Assembly: GCA_963822905.1 (NCBI GenBank)
Contig: CAWGJF010000002.1
Span: 434,001 to 498,000 of the forward strand
Direction: 5' to 3'
Length of the DNA: 64,000 nt
Source: CAWGJF01 sp963822905
GTDB taxonomy: Bacteria; Bacteroidota; Ignavibacteria; Ignavibacteriales; Ignavibacteriaceae
Shown here: positions 18,962-27,400 of the stretch, in pieces
Position numbering within the stretch: the first letter of the stretch is position 1
Layout of the letters: the number at the start of each line of letters is the position of its first letter
Translations under genes and position numbers: made by a program
Notes under the pieces: model-generated
Told to the model about the DNA's origin: nothing
Databases searched by the model: none
Seen by the model: only the letters and a program-made list of their open reading frames with translations

Positions 18962-19027
18962 ATAACTATTACTTATAGTGTACTTTATCTCAAAACAAAA
19001 CGGCGGTCGGCTAGAAGAACTGGTTAT
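18962..19027 (-). promoter_or_regulatory. Repeated upstream sequence, copy A, with promoter-like motifs
   Basis: It is about 65 bases similar to 19602..19670. On the minus strand both copies hold TTGKTT, then 15-16 bases, then TATAAK, a layout like a sigma-70 promoter. It lies upstream of the lipoprotein gene and its leader. Confidence 0.4.
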
Positions 19028-19046
19028 GTCTTTAGACTAAAAATTA

Positions 19047-19075
19047 GAAGAGCCTAGGGCAGGACCCTAGCAACC
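19047..19075. repeat. Left inverted element flanking a small membrane-protein gene
   Basis: GAAGAGCCTAGGGCA and CCCTAGCAACC form a compact hairpin. The same two blocks occur in reverse orientation at 19242..19293 with a longer centre. The element overlaps the stop codon (19054..19056) of the gene between them. Confidence 0.5.
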
Positions 19076-19203
19076 GTTAGTAGTATTAACTTATATGGAT
19101 TAATTACATCTAAAGTTTGACCCACTATGAAAGCAATCCATCCAAGGATTACCAGGGAAACAGGCAACAAATTATATAATCTGTTTTGCACTTTTCTTGC
19201 CAT
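19054..19203 (-). CDS. Small 49-residue membrane protein, function unknown
   Basis: ATG at 19203 is chosen because AAGGAG lies 9 bases before it; a longer reading with no such site would start at 19302 inside an inverted repeat. The product has a basic N-terminus (MARKVQNRLYN), one or two hydrophobic segments (LLPVSLVILGWIAFIVGQ) and a short tail. It is bracketed by inverted repeats. It resembles no family I know. Confidence 0.5.
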   Translation of the reverse strand: MARKVQNRLYNLLPVSLVILGWIAFIVGQTLDVINPYKLILLTVARVLP

Positions 19204-19241
19204 AGTAGTTACTCCTTTCTGCCATTTCTGACGATTAGTTT

Positions 19242-19293
19242 GGCTGCTAGGGTTTACCTGCTCCGCACTATTGCGTCGTGCCCTAAGCTCTTC
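19242..19293. repeat. Right inverted element flanking a small membrane-protein gene
   Basis: GGCTGCTAGGG at 19242..19252 and TGCCCTAAGCTCTTC at 19279..19293 are the reverse complements of the two blocks at 19047..19075, with a 26-base centre that contains its own short GC-rich pairing. The pair encloses about 165 bases. Confidence 0.5.
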
Positions 19294-19318
19294 CTTCAAC
19301 ATTTAAAGAACAGAAAAA

Positions 19319-19603
19319 TTACCAATCACTTTGTCTGCTTTTAGAATCATCCTCTTCGTTTCTTTTTCTCCACATTCTTTCACCACGCACCCAAACTACT
19401 GTCTTCTCCGTGACTTTGCGAAATTCTTTAAGAACTTCTTTTGAAATAGCAGGATTACCATTTACATTATAATAAATAAATTTCTCTCCGAAATTATCTA
19501 TTATGTCATATACTGCAGTTTCTTGATAAAGAATTTCTTCATTCTCAATTTCTTCTTTCATCCACAAAGCAACATCTAATGCTGTATTTTTTTTCATAGG
19601 CAT
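19319..19603 (-). CDS. Small protein resembling the DUF6953 family
   Basis: The 94-residue protein reads VALWMKEEIENEEILYQETA, then FGEKFIYYNVNGNPAISKEV and VVWVRGERMWRKR. This order of helix, strand and Trp-Arg-rich tail recalls the uncharacterised DUF6953 proteins, a match made from memory and not searched. No membrane segment or signal is seen, so it should be cytoplasmic. ATG at 19597 is an alternative start. Confidence 0.6.
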   Translation of the reverse strand: MPMKKNTALDVALWMKEEIENEEILYQETAVYDIIDNFGEKFIYYNVNGNPAISKEVLKEFRKVTEKTVVWVRGERMWRKRNEEDDSKSRQSDW

Positions 19604-19670
19604 AACTATTAATTATACTGTACTTTTATCCCGAACCAAAAAGGCGTCAGCTTGATTGGCTGGTTTTCCT
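19602..19670 (-). promoter_or_regulatory. Repeated upstream sequence, copy B, with promoter-like motifs
   Basis: It is similar to 18962..19027. On the minus strand TTGGTT, a 16-base spacer and TATAAT are followed by the start codon at 19603 after about ten bases, so transcripts from it would be nearly leaderless. Confidence 0.4.
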
Positions 19671-19699
19671 AAACTCTTTCATCCGATTGATGGGTTTAT

Positions 19700-19975
19700 T
19701 TATTTCACATTTTTTAATATCCAGTTTGATACAGAATCTGACATACCATACCACGCCGCAGGAGCTACTACCGCTCCAACATATATCTTGTCATTTTCAT
19801 CTATATACTTTTTTAAATGGTCCCTAACCTCAACTGCATTCTTAATTGATGTTATTAAATAAGATGATTCACAGAGTTTTGCCCAGTGAGGATATTTTTT
19901 AATTTGTTTTAATAATTCCTCATAATTTCTGCCTGGGGAAGATAAATCATAAGTTATAATAAAAGTATTTTCCAT
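19700..19975 (-). CDS. Cas2-like ferredoxin-fold protein (stand-alone), partner of a HEPN gene
   Basis: The 91-residue protein starts FIITYDLSSPGRNYEELLKQ, the beta-strand, Asp and helix arrangement of Cas2/VapD-type ferredoxin folds. It continues with WAKLCESSYLI and ENDKIYVGAVV, a pattern I know from stand-alone Cas2-like proteins outside CRISPR loci. No cas1 or array is present. Its ATG overlaps the TAA of the upstream HEPN gene by one base (TAATG), so the two are probably translated together. It may be the antitoxin or regulator of the HEPN protein; that role is inferred. Confidence 0.6.
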   Translation of the reverse strand: MENTFIITYDLSSPGRNYEELLKQIKKYPHWAKLCESSYLITSIKNAVEVRDHLKKYIDENDKIYVGAVVAPAAWYGMSDSVSNWILKNVK

Positions 19976-20718
19976 TAGTTATTCTCCAAAGCATTAATAT
20001 TTTTTGCTATTACTTTTACAAGTTTAATACAATTTTCTGCATCTTTTTTAGTTATTATATTTTCAACAGGAGGTTGCTGATTTAATTGATAATCTCCACG
20101 ATGAGCGATTAAGTGCCTTCTATCTGTATACATATTTAAATCATTTTTTATTTGATCTTCATTCATCTTAGCATTAATTGCAACCATATGAAAAACATTA
20201 TTGACACCAATAAGATTCATAATATCTTCTATAGCTTTTGTACCTTGAAAAGATCTTTTCTCAAAATCATTTATAAATGCTTTTTCAACTCTATCTAATA
20301 AATCATCCTTTCTTGCTGCATCAATAAGACTATCTTGATCAATAAATTTTTTAATTTTTTCTATTAATTCGTTTGGTAATTTTTTTGACTTATCAGAAAT
20401 GATATCTCTTATCCTAGTAACAATGAAGGTTCGGATAAACGCATCTAACGCTGACACTGCTAAAACGATAGTTGCTCGGTGAGCATCTGATAAATATTTC
20501 TCAGGTTTCAACCTTTTGCCATGTGCTGCTTTATGTATCTTTAATAAATTTACCGCTCTAGCAATACAAAAATTGAAAATATCGTAAGGTGTGATTGAAG
20601 AAACATTATGTTGTATGCCTAGGCTGGACGAAATAGTGCTCGTAACAGTATATGAAGTTATTTTGTTACGATTCAAAAGTTTAGACTTCGTTTCATCTTT
20701 TGAAACATCTTTTATCAT
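19975..20718 (-). CDS. HEPN-domain protein (RiboL-PSP-HEPN-like), probable RNase
   Basis: The 247-residue all-helical protein contains AHRATIVLAVSALDAFIRTF in its first half and the HEPN catalytic motif R-x4-H in TDRRHLIAHRGD (R201 to H206). HEPN proteins with this motif are RNases used as toxins and abortive-infection effectors. The gene overlaps the Cas2-like gene by one base. No separate antitoxin other than that neighbour is visible. Two tandem palindromes lie 150-220 bases upstream. Confidence 0.65.
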   Translation of the reverse strand: MIKDVSKDETKSKLLNRNKITSYTVTSTISSSLGIQHNVSSITPYDIFNFCIARAVNLLKIHKAAHGKRLKPEKYLSDAHRATIVLAVSALDAFIRTFIVTRIRDIISDKSKKLPNELIEKIKKFIDQDSLIDAARKDDLLDRVEKAFINDFEKRSFQGTKAIEDIMNLIGVNNVFHMVAINAKMNEDQIKNDLNMYTDRRHLIAHRGDYQLNQQPPVENIITKKDAENCIKLVKVIAKNINALENN

Positions 20719-20873
20719 CCTTATTCCCTTTTAATATGATGTGTTATTAAATAGCATTATAAATTTATTTAAATTCAAATAATAATTCCCGATTATCCCA
20801 CCCAAATTTCCCCAATATCCACAAGGGATACAATAACTCACTTACAACTTAACCATTACTTAAAAAAAATACT

Positions 20874-20889
20874 TTAGTACATGTACTAA
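20874..20889. promoter_or_regulatory. Operator-like palindrome 1 (TTAGTACATGTACTAA)
   Basis: It is a perfect 16-base palindrome whose central 16 bases recur in the second copy, centred 43 bases away, about four helical turns. Such a spacing suits a dimeric repressor binding twice on one DNA face. The regulator is unknown. Confidence 0.6.
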
Positions 20890-20914
20890 CTATTTTTTTA
20901 AAAACAGGAGATTA

Positions 20915-20934
20915 GTTTAGTACATGTACTAAAC
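20915..20934. promoter_or_regulatory. Operator-like palindrome 2 (GTTTAGTACATGTACTAAAC)
   Basis: It is a perfect 20-base palindrome sharing its central 16 bases with the copy at 20874..20889. The gene most likely controlled is the leftward HEPN/Cas2-like pair. Confidence 0.6.
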
Positions 20935-21076
20935 ATTTAAAAATACTTTCTACATTAAACCAATCAGGCTCTGTCATAATTGCAGAATTTAGTTAACTGT
21001 TTCTAATTGACAAATAGCAAAAAGCGTGTTTTTGAAGCCTTTTTATAATTTCTAACCTTGCGGTAAGATTGGCTCT

Positions 21077-21109
21077 ATCTTGGTATCATCTTGGTCTTAT
21101 CTTGGTCTT
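21077..21109. repeat. Three 11-base tandem repeats
   Basis: Units ATCTTGGTATC, ATCTTGGTCTT and ATCTTGGTCTT follow each other without gaps. The period matches one helical turn. Confidence 0.85.
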
Positions 21110-21276
21110 CAACTTGTTCCTTAATAAATTTTATGACCTTTTGACAGAAGAGGGTAAAATACCTGGAGAAGAATTACAAGAATAAGAAACTAACGATAAC
21201 TAAATGAAAAATGGAAAGAGAAAGAAATGACCCCCTTTTGTTTTCTATTATTATTGGTTATTACTGAAATGTTGAT

Positions 21277-21346
21277 ATTGTCATTCCCGTGCAAACGGGC
21301 ATCTATTGATCCCGTTTTAAATTCCCACTTTAGTGGGAATGACAAT
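21277..21346. repeat. Composite element of two hairpins with ATTGTCATTCCC ends
   Basis: Outer arms ATTGTCATTCCC and GGGAATGACAAT enclose two local hairpins: CCCGT-ACGGG, and ATTCCCACT-AGTGGGAAT. The layout resembles paired REP elements. It is noncoding and lies 100 bases before a T9SS cargo gene. Confidence 0.75.
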
Positions 21347-21866
21347 GATGGTATGAATAATTTTTCAGAAGACTTTTACAGTGAATAATGTTTCCTATAT
21401 GCATAAAAATCCATAACTTTAAAGTGAACTTTCTAAGGGGTAGTAGATGAAAGCTTCTGTTTACATATCTGTTATACTTTTCTTAATAACAATTCCAGTT
21501 AACGCCCAGGAAGGCTGGTTCTGGCAAAACCCGTTGCCGCAGGGGAACTCATTGAATTCGGTTTATTTTATTAATGAAAATTTTGGTTGGGGAGTAGGAG
21601 ACTATGCAACTATAATTAATACGACGAATGGTGGATACAATTGGATACGACAAGTAAGTAAAACCGGGTATAATTTATTTTCAGTATTTTTTATCGATCA
21701 AAATACTGGTTGGACTGGAGGCATTTATACTATCTTCAAAACTACAAACGGCGGGGTTACATTTATAGAAGATGAAAATAATCCATCACAGCCAAATTCA
21801 TTTCTACTTTCACAAAACTACCCAAACCCTTTTAACCCGACAACAAAAATAAAGTATAGCATACCT

Positions 21867-21894
21867 GTAGGGACACGCGATCGCGTGTCCGTAC
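21867..21894. repeat. REP-like palindrome in T9SS sorting domain, copy 2
   Basis: It has the same 20-base core as the RAYT copy, with one mismatched pair near the ends. Read in frame it encodes GTRDRVSV between the first strand (KYSIP) and the second (QMKLYDVLG) of the sorting domain. Confidence 0.95.
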
Positions 21895-21978
21895 AAATGA
21901 AGTTATATGATGTATTAGGAAAAGAAGTAGAAACACTTGTTAACGAAGAAAAACCTGCCGGAGAATATGTAGTAGAGT

Positions 21979-21998
21979 TTCCGCCACAGTCGGAGGAA
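21979..21998. repeat. Second palindromic insertion, frame-breaking
   Basis: TTCCGCC at 21979..21985 pairs with GGAGGAA at 21992..21998 with one mismatch. It resembles the short TCCGCC...GGCGGA palindromes of this bacterial group. It replaces two codons expected from the neighbouring paralogue and causes the frameshift. Confidence 0.6.
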
Positions 21999-22081
21999 GC
22001 AATCTTCCAAGCGGAATCTATTTTTACCAGTTAAGAGCAAGGGGATTTGTTGAAACAAAGAAGATGGTGATAATGAAATAA

Positions 22082-22553
22082 GATATTATCAAATTAAAAG
22101 AATCGATGGTTCGCTCATTTAGTGATGTTAGGATTCTTGGCTCACATAAAGCGAGTGAGAATATTAATCTATCAATACGAGGATAGGGACATTTTACTAG
22201 TTTTTAGAATTGGAAATTTTGTTAAGCTAACTATATATTTAAATTCAAATACCGGATTATTAGCAAATATATATTCTCATTCTCTATTGCTTCTCATCCC
22301 GAAATAGTTGATGTTAAGCAATAAGAATACATCTATACTTTAAGGAAGGGCTAATAGCCCCGACTAAGCTATACCAACTCTCCTCCAACTAATCTCCACT
22401 CCTTAAGCGTGGGTGCAGTTCTCTGAATTGAGTTCTGTGTTTGCGTAGAATCTAAATAATTTTAAACAACAATAAAATAATTCTGATTGTTCAGCCTGGG
22501 AAGAAATTCATAAGCGATTCAATAAGAGGAAAAATAAAAGGAAAGCAAATAGT
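22082..22553. other. Intergenic region with a degraded terminator copy
   Basis: The first 35 bases resemble the region after the next T9SS gene, including a damaged version of its GAATCGATG-centred hairpin (22100..22112). This suggests that the two gene ends share ancestry. The rest has no gene I can support; a 61-codon reading at 22122..22307 has no start context and no coding character. Confidence 0.5.
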
Positions 22554-23789
22554 ATGAAATACATTTATTATTTAATTACAATTAGTTGCATTGTATTATC
22601 TTCTTCATTAAATGCACAATGGGTGCAAAAGTCAAATGGAATGGGTGATTTAGCTATATACTCATTAGCATCAAGCGGAAATAATATTATTGCCGGGACA
22701 TACAGCGAAGGCGCATTTTTATCTACAGATTACGGCGAAAGCTGGACTAATACATTAATATTATCGAATCATAGTGTATGGTCATTAGCTGTAAACAGTA
22801 ACACAGTCTTTGCGGGAAGTGATAATGATGTAGGATTATATTCATCTTCCAATGACGGTTTAACCTGGGTACAATCTTCTTTAGATACTCCTGTAGTTTA
22901 CTCATTGGCAGTAAACGGAAATAATATCTTTGCTGGAACTGAATACATTAATGCCGGATCAGGTGTGTATTTATCTGGTGATAACGGAGCAGGTTGGATT
23001 CAAACTTCTTTAAATAACAAAACTATTCGTTCTTTGGCAGTAAATGGAAATAATATCTTTGCCGGATCTGAATTTAGTATCAGCGGTTATGGAGTTTATT
23101 TATCTACTGATAACGGTGCCAACTGGAATCTTACAACTTTAACTAACCAGACAGTTTATTCTTTAGTTTTTAACGGCAACAGAATATTTGCCGGGACTAT
23201 TGGAAATGCAATATATTATTCAGATGATAACGGGTTAACCTGGGCTCCAACATTTGTTCCGGGTCAAAGCATTTATTCTTTAGCAGTAAGTGGAAATAAT
23301 ATCTTTGCCGGAACATACCAATTCGGAATTAATGTTTCCAGTAATAATGGAACAAACTGGGCATCTATAAATGAAGGTTTATCTAATAGTATTTCGGTTT
23401 ATAGTATCTGTATATTTAATAATTACATTTATATTGGTACATTAGGACTAGGTGTATGGAGAAGACCTCTAAGTGAGGTTACAAATGTTCAGGCAGTAAT
23501 GAATGAAGATCCGCAACAATTCTCTCTAAACCAAAACTATCCAAACCCATTTAACCCGGTAACAAAGATAAAATATAGCATACCTGTAGGGACACGCGAT
23601 CGCGTGTCCGTACAAATGAAGGTATTTGATGTATTAGGAAAAGAAGTTGCAACTTTGGTTTATGAACAAAAACCAGCCGGAGAATACGAAGTTGAATTTG
23701 ATGCAAGTGATTTACCAAGTGGAATATATTTTTACCAGTTAAGAGCAGGGGGATTTGTTGAAATAAAGAAAATGGTATTGATGAAATAA
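22554..23789 (+). CDS. Secreted beta-propeller protein with T9SS C-terminal sorting domain
   Basis: The 411-residue protein has a signal peptide ending at LNAQW. It contains about seven repeats of roughly 40 residues with the pattern SLAVNGNNIFAGT followed by GVYLSTDNGANW, a sialidase/BNR-like propeller. The tail carries FSLNQNYPNPFNPVTKIKYS and ends PSGIYFYQLRAG to KKMVLMK, the intact type A sorting domain for export through the type IX system. Inside this domain is the in-frame REP-like palindrome (GTRDRVSV). It probably ends up on the cell surface; its ligand is unknown. Confidence 0.88.
   Translation: MKYIYYLITISCIVLSSSLNAQWVQKSNGMGDLAIYSLASSGNNIIAGTYSEGAFLSTDYGESWTNTLILSNHSVWSLAVNSNTVFAGSDNDVGLYSSSNDGLTWVQSSLDTPVVYSLAVNGNNIFAGTEYINAGSGVYLSGDNGAGWIQTSLNNKTIRSLAVNGNNIFAGSEFSISGYGVYLSTDNGANWNLTTLTNQTVYSLVFNGNRIFAGTIGNAIYYSDDNGLTWAPTFVPGQSIYSLAVSGNNIFAGTYQFGINVSSNNGTNWASINEGLSNSISVYSICIFNNYIYIGTLGLGVWRRPLSEVTNVQAVMNEDPQQFSLNQNYPNPFNPVTKIKYSIPVGTRDRVSVQMKVFDVLGKEVATLVYEQKPAGEYEVEFDASDLPSGIYFYQLRAGGFVEIKKMVLMK
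23586..23613. repeat. REP-like palindrome in T9SS sorting domain, copy 3
   Basis: It is identical in sequence and in codon position to the copy at 21867..21894. The two sorting domains therefore share an ancestor that already held the element, or were homogenised by recombination. Confidence 0.95.
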
Positions 23790-23805
23790 CATATAAACAA
23801 ATTGT

Positions 23806-23830
23806 AGAGCGAATCGATGATTCGCTCTTT
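23806..23830 (+). terminator. Rho-independent terminator after the T9SS propeller gene
   Basis: AGAGCGAATC and GATTCGCTCT form a 10-bp stem with a three-base loop, followed by TTT. It lies 17 bases after the stop codon and may also serve the leftward cupin gene. Confidence 0.7.
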
Positions 23831-23865
23831 TAGTTTATTGTAATAAAATTGTTAAACAGATCGAT

Positions 23866-24210
23866 CTACCTTAAAAAATCTCCATCTATAATTAATAACT
23901 TAGCACCATTTTCAGTAGTCGATTTGTGAGAACTTAACTCATCTGAAACAACATAGCTCATACCTTTTGTTAAAATAAATTTTTCGCCACTTTCAAACTC
24001 ACTAGTAAATTCTCCTTCAAGACAAAACACAATGTGTCCTTTCCTGCACCAGTGATCTGCAATATATCCTTTGGAATATTCTACAACCCGGATTCTTAAG
24101 CCGTCAAATTGTTTTGTCTGCCAATATGCAACACCCGAATCACCTTTGTGTTCGGTTATAGAAATTGTTGCCCAATCAATTGTTTGAAATAGAATGCTGC
24201 TGCTATTCAT
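23866..24210 (-). CDS. Small cupin with DHCW-type motif
   Basis: The 114-residue single-domain cupin contains IADHWCRKGHIVFCLEGEF, which carries the Asp-His-(Cys/Trp) motif of the DHCW cupin group, followed by the second cupin motif around LTKGMSYVVSDELSSHKS. Cupins bind a metal with His residues; the substrate of this group is not known to me. It stands alone and converges on the T9SS gene. Confidence 0.75.
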   Translation of the reverse strand: MNSSSILFQTIDWATISITEHKGDSGVAYWQTKQFDGLRIRVVEYSKGYIADHWCRKGHIVFCLEGEFTSEFESGEKFILTKGMSYVVSDELSSHKSTTENGAKLLIIDGDFLR

Positions 24211-24421
24211 TTAAAAGATCCTGTTTATTATTGATAAAAATCCTAAATACATCAGTTTTATGGCAGATGCAAAGAAACTAAGATTTTTGTCAATAAGTTT
24301 ATAAACTTATTGGAAATTCTTGACAGCTAAATCCGGAGTAATGTCTGCATACTCCCCGTATGGACTTGATAAAAGTGCTTTGTAAATTTAGATTTCTGAA
24401 TCAAAAACCTATTTTCTGCTT

Positions 24422-27400
24422 TTGAAATCAAGTCATAAAGCAATTTTATTTTTTCTATTCTGGATTACTGCAAATACCGGTATTCTTCCGCAATCCGATT
24501 ACCTGGTTTCAACTGTAACAGATACAATACCTATCAATCTTAAAAATCAATATAGCATCAATTCTGTTTCAATTGTTCCGTTATCTGAAACGATCCGGCT
24601 TCGCAATGCAGAGTTGAAAAGATTTGTTGATTACAAGTTTTTATATACAACCGGAACTTTTACTCTTTCTGATACTTTGCCTTACTCAGTTTTCGATACT
24701 CTGTTTGTAACATACAAGAGTGTTGAAGTGGGACTAAAAAAGAATTACAGGAAAAGAAGACTTGTATTAAAGTATGATGAAAAGTTTGGGGACACAGTCC
24801 AGGTTGCACAGAATGAAGGGAGTGGATTTTCACCGGATGAAATATTTGGTCCGGGAATAGAAAAAAGCGGTACATTAATCAGGGGATTCACAGTTGGAAC
24901 AACCAAAGATTTTTCACTTAGCAGCGGACTTAGATTACAGCTTTCCGGTAATCTTACAAACGATATTGAAATTGTAGCTGCATTAACTGATCAGAATACA
25001 CCGATACAACCTGAAGGAAATACTGAACGACTGGAAGAGCTGGATAAAGTTTTCATCCAGATTAAGCATAAGAATGCAACCGGAACTTTTGGCGACTACC
25101 AGCTCGAACAGCGCAACGGCGAGTTTGGTGTAATCAGCAGGAAACTACAGGGATTAATGGGAACTTTCAGTTTTGATAATTACAACGGTTATGTTGCAAT
25201 TGCTGGTTCCCGCGGGAAGTTTAATACAAATAATATTACAGGAACAGATGGTGTACAGGGCCCATATCAATTAACAGGTTTAAATGGTGAAAAAAATATT
25301 ATAGTACTTGCAGGAACGGAAAAAGTTTTTCTTGATGGAATAGAAATGACACGCGGTGAAAACAATGATTATATTATTGAGTATTCTAATGCAACAGTTA
25401 CATTCACTACAAAAAGATTAATCACAAACGCCAGCAGGATATCTGTCGATTTTGAATATACAGACAGAAGATATTCCAGGAATTTCTTTGGAGCCGGAGC
25501 AAACTCTGAATTAATTAATAACAGGTTAAAGATTGGTGTTCAGTTTCTACAGGAAGGCGATGATCAGAATGCCCCAATTGATTTCTCCTTATCGGATGAA
25601 GATAAGCAGATTCTAAAAGATGCAGGAGATGATCCTTTAAAAGCTGTTAAATCAGGGATTTCACTCGCTGTTCCGGATTCGCTCGGCAATGTGAGAGGTG
25701 TTTACCGCGCAGTTGATACATTAATTAATAATTTGTCATATACTTATTATGTTTATAATCCCGGTGACTCAACATCACTTTACAATGTTTCATTCAGTTA
25801 TGTTGGACAAAACAAAGGTGATTATAACAGGGAGAGTCTTGGAAATTATATTTTTGTCGGGATAAACAAGGGAAGTTATAATCCAATTATTTTCATCCCG
25901 GTACCACAACAAAAACAGCTTGCAAATATGACACTATCAGTAAAACCGTTAGATAATGTGCAGCTTGATATTGAATATGCTGGCAGCTTGTGGGATAAAA
26001 ATAAGTTTTCAACTTTAAATGAAGGTGATGATTATGGTTTTGCAACAAATATTAATCTCAGGGTTCTTCCATCGGAAGTCAATATTGGAAAGCTATCCCT
26101 AGGTAAAATCGGGGCATCTTACAAAGACAGGTTTATTCAGAAAAAATTTACTTCAACAGACAGGTTTAATGAAGTTGAGTTCGACAGGCTTTATAACACT
26201 TCAGGTTCCAGCCAGAATGAAGACGAGCAGTTCAGGGAATTCAAATTAAATCTTATTCCAATTAATATTCTTAACATCACTTCATCAGTTGGATTCTTGA
26301 AAAGAGGAGATGATTTCAGATCAGACAGGTATAACAATATAATTCGTTTATCAGATAATAATTCGTACAACGTAACCTACAATCTTGATTATGTGAATTC
26401 AAGAAACTTACTTGTCAAAAGTAATTGGTTTCGGCATTCAGGGGAAGCATACTATACATTCTGGAAACTTAAACCCGGGATGAGCCTGCTTGCAGAAGAC
26501 AGGGTTGACAAAAGACTAACAAAAGATTCACTCTTAAGTGGAAGCTTGATTTATCATGAATTTGATCCATACATCAGTCTGCTTGAATTTGAGGGATTCA
26601 CATTTACATATAAATATACTTTCAGGGACGATTACCTTCCGTTAAACGGTATTATGGAAAAAGAATCTGATTCACATTCGCAGGGATATGAAATATCTTA
26701 CAGAGGAATAGAAGAAGTTAACTCAACTTTAAATCTAACTCTGTGGGACAGAAAGTATACACAGAAATTTGTACAAACCGGTTTATTGAATACAGAACAA
26801 ATTCTTATAAGATCTCAGACGAAATTCCGATTCTGGGAAAAGATACTTAACGGCGATTTATATTATGAAGTATCAACTAAAAAGCAGCCCCGCCAGGAAA
26901 AAGTTTTTATCCGGGTTGAACAGGGAACTGGTAACTATAAATATCTTGGTGATTTGAATAATAATGGTATTGCCGATGAGAATGAATTTGAACCCACGGT
27001 TTATGATGGAGATTTCGTTCAACTTACTTTACCAACGGATGAATTGTTTCCTGTAATTGATTTGAAAACTAGCACAAGGTGGAAAATCAATTATGAAGAT
27101 ATTTTTGATAAAAATACTTTTATAGGAACTATACTTGCTCCTTTATCTACTGAAACTTTTTGGAGAATCGAGGAAGTAACAAAGGAAACAGAACTTTCCA
27201 GGATTTATTTTTTAAACTTTAAATATTTTCAGAGAGATAGTGTTACAATCAGGGGTGCAAATTATGTTCAGCAGGATGTTTTCATTAATGAAAACAGGCA
27301 GGATCTTTCATTCCGGTTTCGTTTTACACAACAGAAATCTTTAAACGATTATAATACAGGTGTTCAAAGAGGTTACAACCGGGAAAGAAGCCTGAGAATA

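Larger units (their letters stand above)
20719..21446. other. Repeat-rich intergenic region
   Basis: This 728-base stretch has no convincing gene. It contains two TAGTACATGTACTA palindromes, an 11-base tandem repeat and a two-hairpin GTCATTCCC element, each listed separately. It separates the leftward HEPN cassette from the rightward T9SS genes, so promoters for both probably lie here. Confidence 0.7.
21447..22081 (+). pseudogene. T9SS cargo protein with Ycf48/BNR-like repeats, sorting domain broken by a palindrome
   Basis: A signal peptide (ending NAQEGW) is followed by two repeats of the form NTTNGGYNWIRQ and KTTNGGVTFI, typical of Ycf48/BNR-like propellers, then the T9SS signature LSQNYPNPFNPTTKIKYSIP. 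The sorting domain contains the in-frame palindrome (GTRDRVSV). After VVEF, 17 bases forming a second palindrome replace the usual Asp-Ala codons and shift the frame, giving a stop at 22034. In the other frame the domain continues normally (NLPSGIYFYQL to KKMVIMK) to a TAA at 22079..22081. The protein is short, so the propeller may also have been lost. Confidence 0.8.

Noticed and set aside
19700..19975. CRISPR-Cas remnant
   Set aside because: The Cas2-like protein has no cas1, no effector and no direct-repeat array nearby. Its companion is a HEPN gene, which fits a toxin-type pair better.
14200..20720. Integron-like gene-cassette array
   Set aside because: Many small same-strand accessory genes with repeated spacers suggested cassettes, but there is no integrase and no consistent attC-type core sites at regular positions. 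The repeats are leaders and promoters, not 3' recombination sites.
22122..22307. 61-codon reading frame between the two T9SS genes
   Set aside because: No ribosome site, no recognisable protein pattern, and its start overlaps a degraded terminator region shared with the neighbouring gene.
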